Of a DNA stretch of 64,000 nt, positions 61,255 through 64,000 are shown in pieces. Within the stretch, counting starts at the first letter, position 1, and every line of letters starts with the position of its first letter. The notes beneath the pieces were generated by a model. The model was given only the letters and a program-made list of their open reading frames with translations, did no database searches and had not been told where the DNA came from. Both the position numbers and the translations under genes were made by a program. This stretch comes from Corallococcus interemptor (GTDB lineage: Bacteria > Myxococcota > Myxococcia > Myxococcales > Myxococcaceae), in NCBI RefSeq assembly GCF_003668875.1, contig NZ_RAWM01000002.1, positions 1 to 64,000 on the forward strand, in the 5' to 3' direction.

Positions 61255-61773
61255 ATGAGGCTGTATCCGAAGGTGATCCCGATCATCTCGCGCGAGGCCA
61301 TTCAGCAGCTCATGCAGGACGGGGACATCGAGGTGGAGCCGATGCGCGTGGCCGACGCCGAGATGGATCTCTCCGCCATCATGCGCGAGTACCTCGCCAA
61401 CGAAGAGCGTGTGAACCAGGCGACGCGCGAGGCCCTGGAGCGTCGGGGATATGACTACTCCAAGTTCAACCAGGTGAAGCGCGAGATGGCGGACGTGCGC
61501 GGCTTCAAGATGGGGGACGAGGGCATCGAGTACGTCATCAACCAGATGATTGAGTTCCTCCTCATCAGCCGGAACGTCGAGGAGGTCTACTCCCCCGACA
61601 ACGTGCTGCGTCAGAAGATGTTCCAGGGCATGAAGAAGCACCTGGACGTCGACGACGAGATCGACCGGGAGGCCCGCTCGCGGCTGAAGCACCTGCAGGA
61701 AGGCACGAGCGCCTTCGACATCGAGTACAACAAGACGGTCGAGCAGATCCGCCGCGCCCGCGGTCTGATTTAG
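61255..61773 (+). CDS. DUF507-family protein
   Basis: The 172-residue protein matches the helical DUF507 family, whose members start MRLxxKxIPxIxREAI and contain repeated acidic helices: AEMDLSAIMREYLANEERVNQATREALERR, DYSKFNQVKREMA, then a second similar unit (YVINQMIEFLLISRNVEEVYSPDN, HLDVDDEIDREARSRLKHL). The two halves look like a duplication of one unit. Cytoplasmic, no known enzyme residues; function unknown. ATG 61255 has GAGGGAC before it and its own promoter. Separated from uvrC by 138 bases. Confidence 0.8.
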   Translation: MRLYPKVIPIISREAIQQLMQDGDIEVEPMRVADAEMDLSAIMREYLANEERVNQATREALERRGYDYSKFNQVKREMADVRGFKMGDEGIEYVINQMIEFLLISRNVEEVYSPDNVLRQKMFQGMKKHLDVDDEIDREARSRLKHLQEGTSAFDIEYNKTVEQIRRARGLI

Positions 61774-61834
61774 TCCCGGGGCGTGCCACGGCCCGCTCCG
61801 CTGCCTACCTTCAACTTCAAGGGAGGCAGCGTCG

Positions 61835-63412
61835 ATGGCGGGTCCAATCACGAGCATCTTGCTGTCCGGTTTCCTGGCGGCGGCGCCAGGGGGCGACAGG
61901 TTCACGTTCGAGGGCCGGGAGGCCAGCGCGAGGACCGAGCAGCCGGACGGTTACTTCTTCCAGGGTTCCCTACCGTTCAACGACCTGACCGAGCGCGGCA
62001 CAGGTCAGGTGTCGATGTCCGTGGAGGACCGGGTCGGCATCCCGAACGCGACGTTCGGCGACAAGGCGCAGCTCTCCGCGAGCCTGCGCGTGGGCGGCAC
62101 CGAGTACCGCGTGGAGCTGACGCAGGTGGGCTTCCCGCCGGTGCAGGCCATGGCGCGGGCGCCCACCGGGCCGCTTCCTCCGCCGCCCCCGCACCTGATT
62201 GAGGGCGGGGTGCTGATGGGGACGCCCATCTACGGTGAGACGGGGCTGGGCTGGCGCGCCACCACGCGCGCGCACGCGGCCATGGCCGTGTGGGGCATTG
62301 GCAGCGTGTGGCGCAACGGGACGCTGCTGACGGACTCGGCGCTGGTGCACGCGGCGGCCCTGGACGCGGGCACGTTCTCGGATGACGACACGACGCGGCT
62401 GTTGCGCGACGCGCGGCCGGGGGACGCGGAGGTGGTGGTGGTGGTGTGGAACCTGCCGCCGCGAGCGGAGCCGCGCGGGTTCATCCAGTTCCTCTTCGAC
62501 AACGTCGCCATCGACGTGGACGGGACGCGGGTGCCGTCGCTGGCGGTGGTGCCCAACACCGGAGAGCTGCCCGCGTCGCTCGCGGCGCTGACGCCCGTGG
62601 CGCCCACTTCGTTCCCGGCGGCGGTGGCGCCGGTGTCCGGGCCGCGCTTCACGCAAGGCGCGCAGGGCACGGGGGGCAGCGGCACGGCGGGCGTGACGCT
62701 GGGAGCGAGGACCACGGGCGATACGGGCCTGGCGACCACCACGGGTGCCACGGGTCCGGCGGCCACGGCGGGTGGGAACAACCTGGCGACCACCACGGGC
62801 CCCACGGGCCCGGCGGCCACGGCCGGCTCCCCCAGCGCGGCGAGCATCGGTAGGACGGTGCCTGGCGCGGCCACCCCGGGGACCGGCAACACGGTGGGGG
62901 CGCCCGGGGCGACGACCGCCACGGTGCCCTCGGCGCCGACGCTGCCTTCGGCGGCCCCGCCGACGTTCAGCGGCACGTTCGGGCCCACGGCTCCGGCGGA
63001 TCCGCCGGCGGTGGTGTCGGGTGTGCAGCCGGGCGTCACCGGCACGGTGGGGCAGGGGACCTTCGCCACGCCGCCGACGGTGGGGGGCGTGTCCGTGGGT
63101 GGCTTCACCACGCCGCAGCTGTCCGCGCCCGACTTCAACAACTTCGTGGGCACCAGCCAGGTCAGCCCGGGCCTCATCGCCACGGTGCCGCCGCTGTCGC
63201 AGTCCCCGGGCACGCCGTCGGCGCCCATCCTGGGCACGCCCGCGCCGCTCAACACGGCGGCTCCCACGCCGCTGGTGAGCACGCCCGCGCCGCTCAATGC
63301 GTCGCCGGGCACCGCGCTGCCGGCCACGCCAGCCCCGGTCAACGCCGGGCCCGCCACGGGCCCTGCCGCGGCTCCGGCTGGCGCGGGTGGCGCCGGGGCT
63401 CCGGCGCGCTGA
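61835..63412 (+). CDS. Unknown protein with long Ala/Pro/Thr/Gly-rich tail
   Basis: The 525-residue protein begins MAGPITSILLSGFLAAAPGG with a short hydrophobic start that is not a clear signal peptide. Residues about 20-255 look folded (FQGSLPFNDLTERGTGQVSMSV, VVVVWNLPPRAEPRGFIQFLFDN). The remainder is low complexity, dominated by Ala, Pro, Thr and Gly, with a repeated ATTTG(A/P)TGPAATAG pattern. Such tails are typical of surface or matrix proteins in myxobacteria. ATG 61835 follows GGGAGG. No family recognised. Confidence 0.7.
   Translation: MAGPITSILLSGFLAAAPGGDRFTFEGREASARTEQPDGYFFQGSLPFNDLTERGTGQVSMSVEDRVGIPNATFGDKAQLSASLRVGGTEYRVELTQVGFPPVQAMARAPTGPLPPPPPHLIEGGVLMGTPIYGETGLGWRATTRAHAAMAVWGIGSVWRNGTLLTDSALVHAAALDAGTFSDDDTTRLLRDARPGDAEVVVVVWNLPPRAEPRGFIQFLFDNVAIDVDGTRVPSLAVVPNTGELPASLAALTPVAPTSFPAAVAPVSGPRFTQGAQGTGGSGTAGVTLGARTTGDTGLATTTGATGPAATAGGNNLATTTGPTGPAATAGSPSAASIGRTVPGAATPGTGNTVGAPGATTATVPSAPTLPSAAPPTFSGTFGPTAPADPPAVVSGVQPGVTGTVGQGTFATPPTVGGVSVGGFTTPQLSAPDFNNFVGTSQVSPGLIATVPPLSQSPGTPSAPILGTPAPLNTAAPTPLVSTPAPLNASPGTALPATPAPVNAGPATGPAAAPAGAGGAGAPAR
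62729..62827 (+). repeat. Tandem imperfect 54-base repeat in coding sequence
   Basis: Two near-identical 45-base units at 62729-62773 and 62783-62827 differ at a few bases and are spaced 54 bases apart, giving an 18-residue protein period within the low-complexity tail. Likely made by slippage in GC-rich DNA. Confidence 0.7.
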
Positions 63413-63467
63413 CGGGGCAGGGGGTGGGAAAATTGACCGGGCGCTACGTGCCTGTAGCGTCCGGGGC

Positions 63468-63818
63468 ATGTCTCCTCCCGTCGCAGCCCTCGCCACCCCC
63501 GCGATGTTGCGCCGTACCGACCCCGTCCGCGGGGCGGTGGAGCGCCTGGCCCGGACGCTGCCCGCGCGCGAGGACGCCACCGTCCTCCTGGACTTCATGG
63601 AGGACGACCTCCGCGAGGGCCTGGACGCCCTGGGTGACGTGCAGGCCCACTTCTACGACCTGCTGCTGGCCCTCCACCGCGAGAAGCTGACGCCGGTGGC
63701 CCTGATGAACGCGGCGGAGGACCTGCACGTGCTCCAGCGCCTGGAGGACCTGCACGAGGTGGTGACGCAGCTGCGCCGCCGCCTGTCGCAGGCCGCCGGG
63801 ATGATCCGCCACGGCTGA
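63468..63818 (+). CDS. Small helical unknown protein
   Basis: The 116-residue protein starts at ATG 63468 (CCGGGGC upstream is a weak ribosome site). It is almost all alpha helix with acidic and basic residues (ATVLLDFMEDDLREGLDALG, HVLQRLEDLHEVVTQLRRRL) and no signal, membrane span or cysteine. I do not recognise the family. The long upstream frame from 63297 overlaps the previous gene and is not coding. It converges with the gene entering from the right edge. Confidence 0.65.
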   Translation: MSPPVAALATPAMLRRTDPVRGAVERLARTLPAREDATVLLDFMEDDLREGLDALGDVQAHFYDLLLALHREKLTPVALMNAAEDLHVLQRLEDLHEVVTQLRRRLSQAAGMIRHG

Positions 63819-63850
63819 GACTTCGCGAACCCAGCTCAAGCCTGACGCAA

Positions 63851-63884
63851 TAAGAAGGCCCGCGCTCCCAGGGGGAGGCGGGCC
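63851..63884 (-). terminator. Intrinsic terminator of the right-edge gene
   Basis: GGCCCGC (63857-63863) and GCGGGCC (63878-63884) form a stem with further pairing of CTCCC and GGGAG inside. On the minus strand the stem is followed by TTCTTA, a partly T-rich tail, 23 bases after the stop of the gene entering from the right. Confidence 0.6.
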
Positions 63885-63907
63885 GGGGGCGGTGTCTCAG
63901 CCCCGCG

Positions 63908-64000
63908 TCACCACTTGAGATCTTCCTTGCCCTGCGCCTCCATGGGCTTTTCACCGGGGCGCTTCACGCCGGACAGCGTCAGCCGCACCGCGCCCAGGTC
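63908..64000 (-). CDS. C-terminal fragment of a gene entering from the right edge
   Basis: On the minus strand a frame is open from base 64000 to TGA 63908-63910, giving the last 30 residues (a strand-like LGAVRLTLSGVKRP followed by a polar end, EAQGKEDLKW). The terminator hairpin just downstream supports that this is a real gene end. Too short to name; the rest lies outside the window. Confidence 0.6.
   Translation of the reverse strand, partial: DLGAVRLTLSGVKRPGEKPMEAQGKEDLKW

Overview
The window looks like a stretch of the main chromosome of a myxobacterium, most likely the family Myxococcaceae (Myxococcus, Corallococcus or a relative). The DNA is very GC-rich throughout, codons almost always end in G or C, and genes are tightly packed. 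The gene at 51540-52034 encodes a CdnL/CarD-type RNA polymerase regulator of 164 residues that is essentially the Myxococcus protein. There are many histidine kinases, FHA, PilZ and FIST proteins, two peptide (POT) transporters and several exported or lipid-anchored proteins, as expected for a predatory, multicellular delta-type bacterium. The genus is inference. I saw no rRNA, tRNA, CRISPR array, insertion sequence or prophage, so this is core-type chromosome rather than a mobile island.

Layout. 1-6249: tail of a gene entering from the left, a SprT-like metalloprotein, a conserved unknown protein and a polytopic membrane protein, an exported cysteine-rich metallothionein-like protein with its own promoter, a zinc-ribbon protein and nadA. 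6626-12782: a three-gene overlapping operon (pseudo-receiver/PilZ/acetyltransferase-like fusion, SAM methyltransferase, dual-kinase hybrid sensor). 12957-19316: two POT peptide transporters enclosing a FIST sensor gene and a histidine kinase gene. 19339-26577: uvrA, a large lipoprotein of repeated Ig-like modules with a VWA domain, and a metallophosphoesterase resembling lariat-debranching enzyme. 26567-32566 (minus strand): a signalling operon of a CHASE3 hybrid kinase with three receivers, CheR, receiver-less CheB and a receiver-kinase. 32739-35656: PAP2 phosphatase, LysR regulator and a divergent alpha/beta hydrolase. 35946-44170: an AddB/AddA-type helicase-nuclease pair and purA. 44227-48618: small envelope-type proteins (TPR, PH-like membrane protein, tandem FHA tail-anchored protein, beta-barrel, CBM9 lipoprotein). 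48629-55190: comEC with a coupled small gene, cdnL, an FHA-TM-TPR-like protein and cysS. 55229-64000: M28 aminopeptidase, uvrB-uvrC, a DUF507 protein, a low-complexity secreted-type protein, a small unknown protein, a terminator and the tail of a gene entering from the right.

How the genes work together. DNA repair and DNA uptake are well represented: all three excinuclease genes (uvrA separately, uvrB-uvrC as a pair), a double-strand-break end-processing AddAB-like pair in which only the AddB-like subunit keeps an intact nuclease, and ComEC. Signalling is the second theme: at least four kinase genes and a CheR/CheB module without any chemoreceptor or CheA, so it probably does not run a flagellar-type chemotaxis circuit. 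The least familiar elements are the PilZ/acetyltransferase-like operon, the FIST/kinase pair between two peptide transporters, and the cysteine-rich exported protein whose promoter carries a dyad across the -35 box and spacer. Starts were moved from the longest open frame to the codon with the best ribosome binding site or family fit; such moves are stated for each gene.
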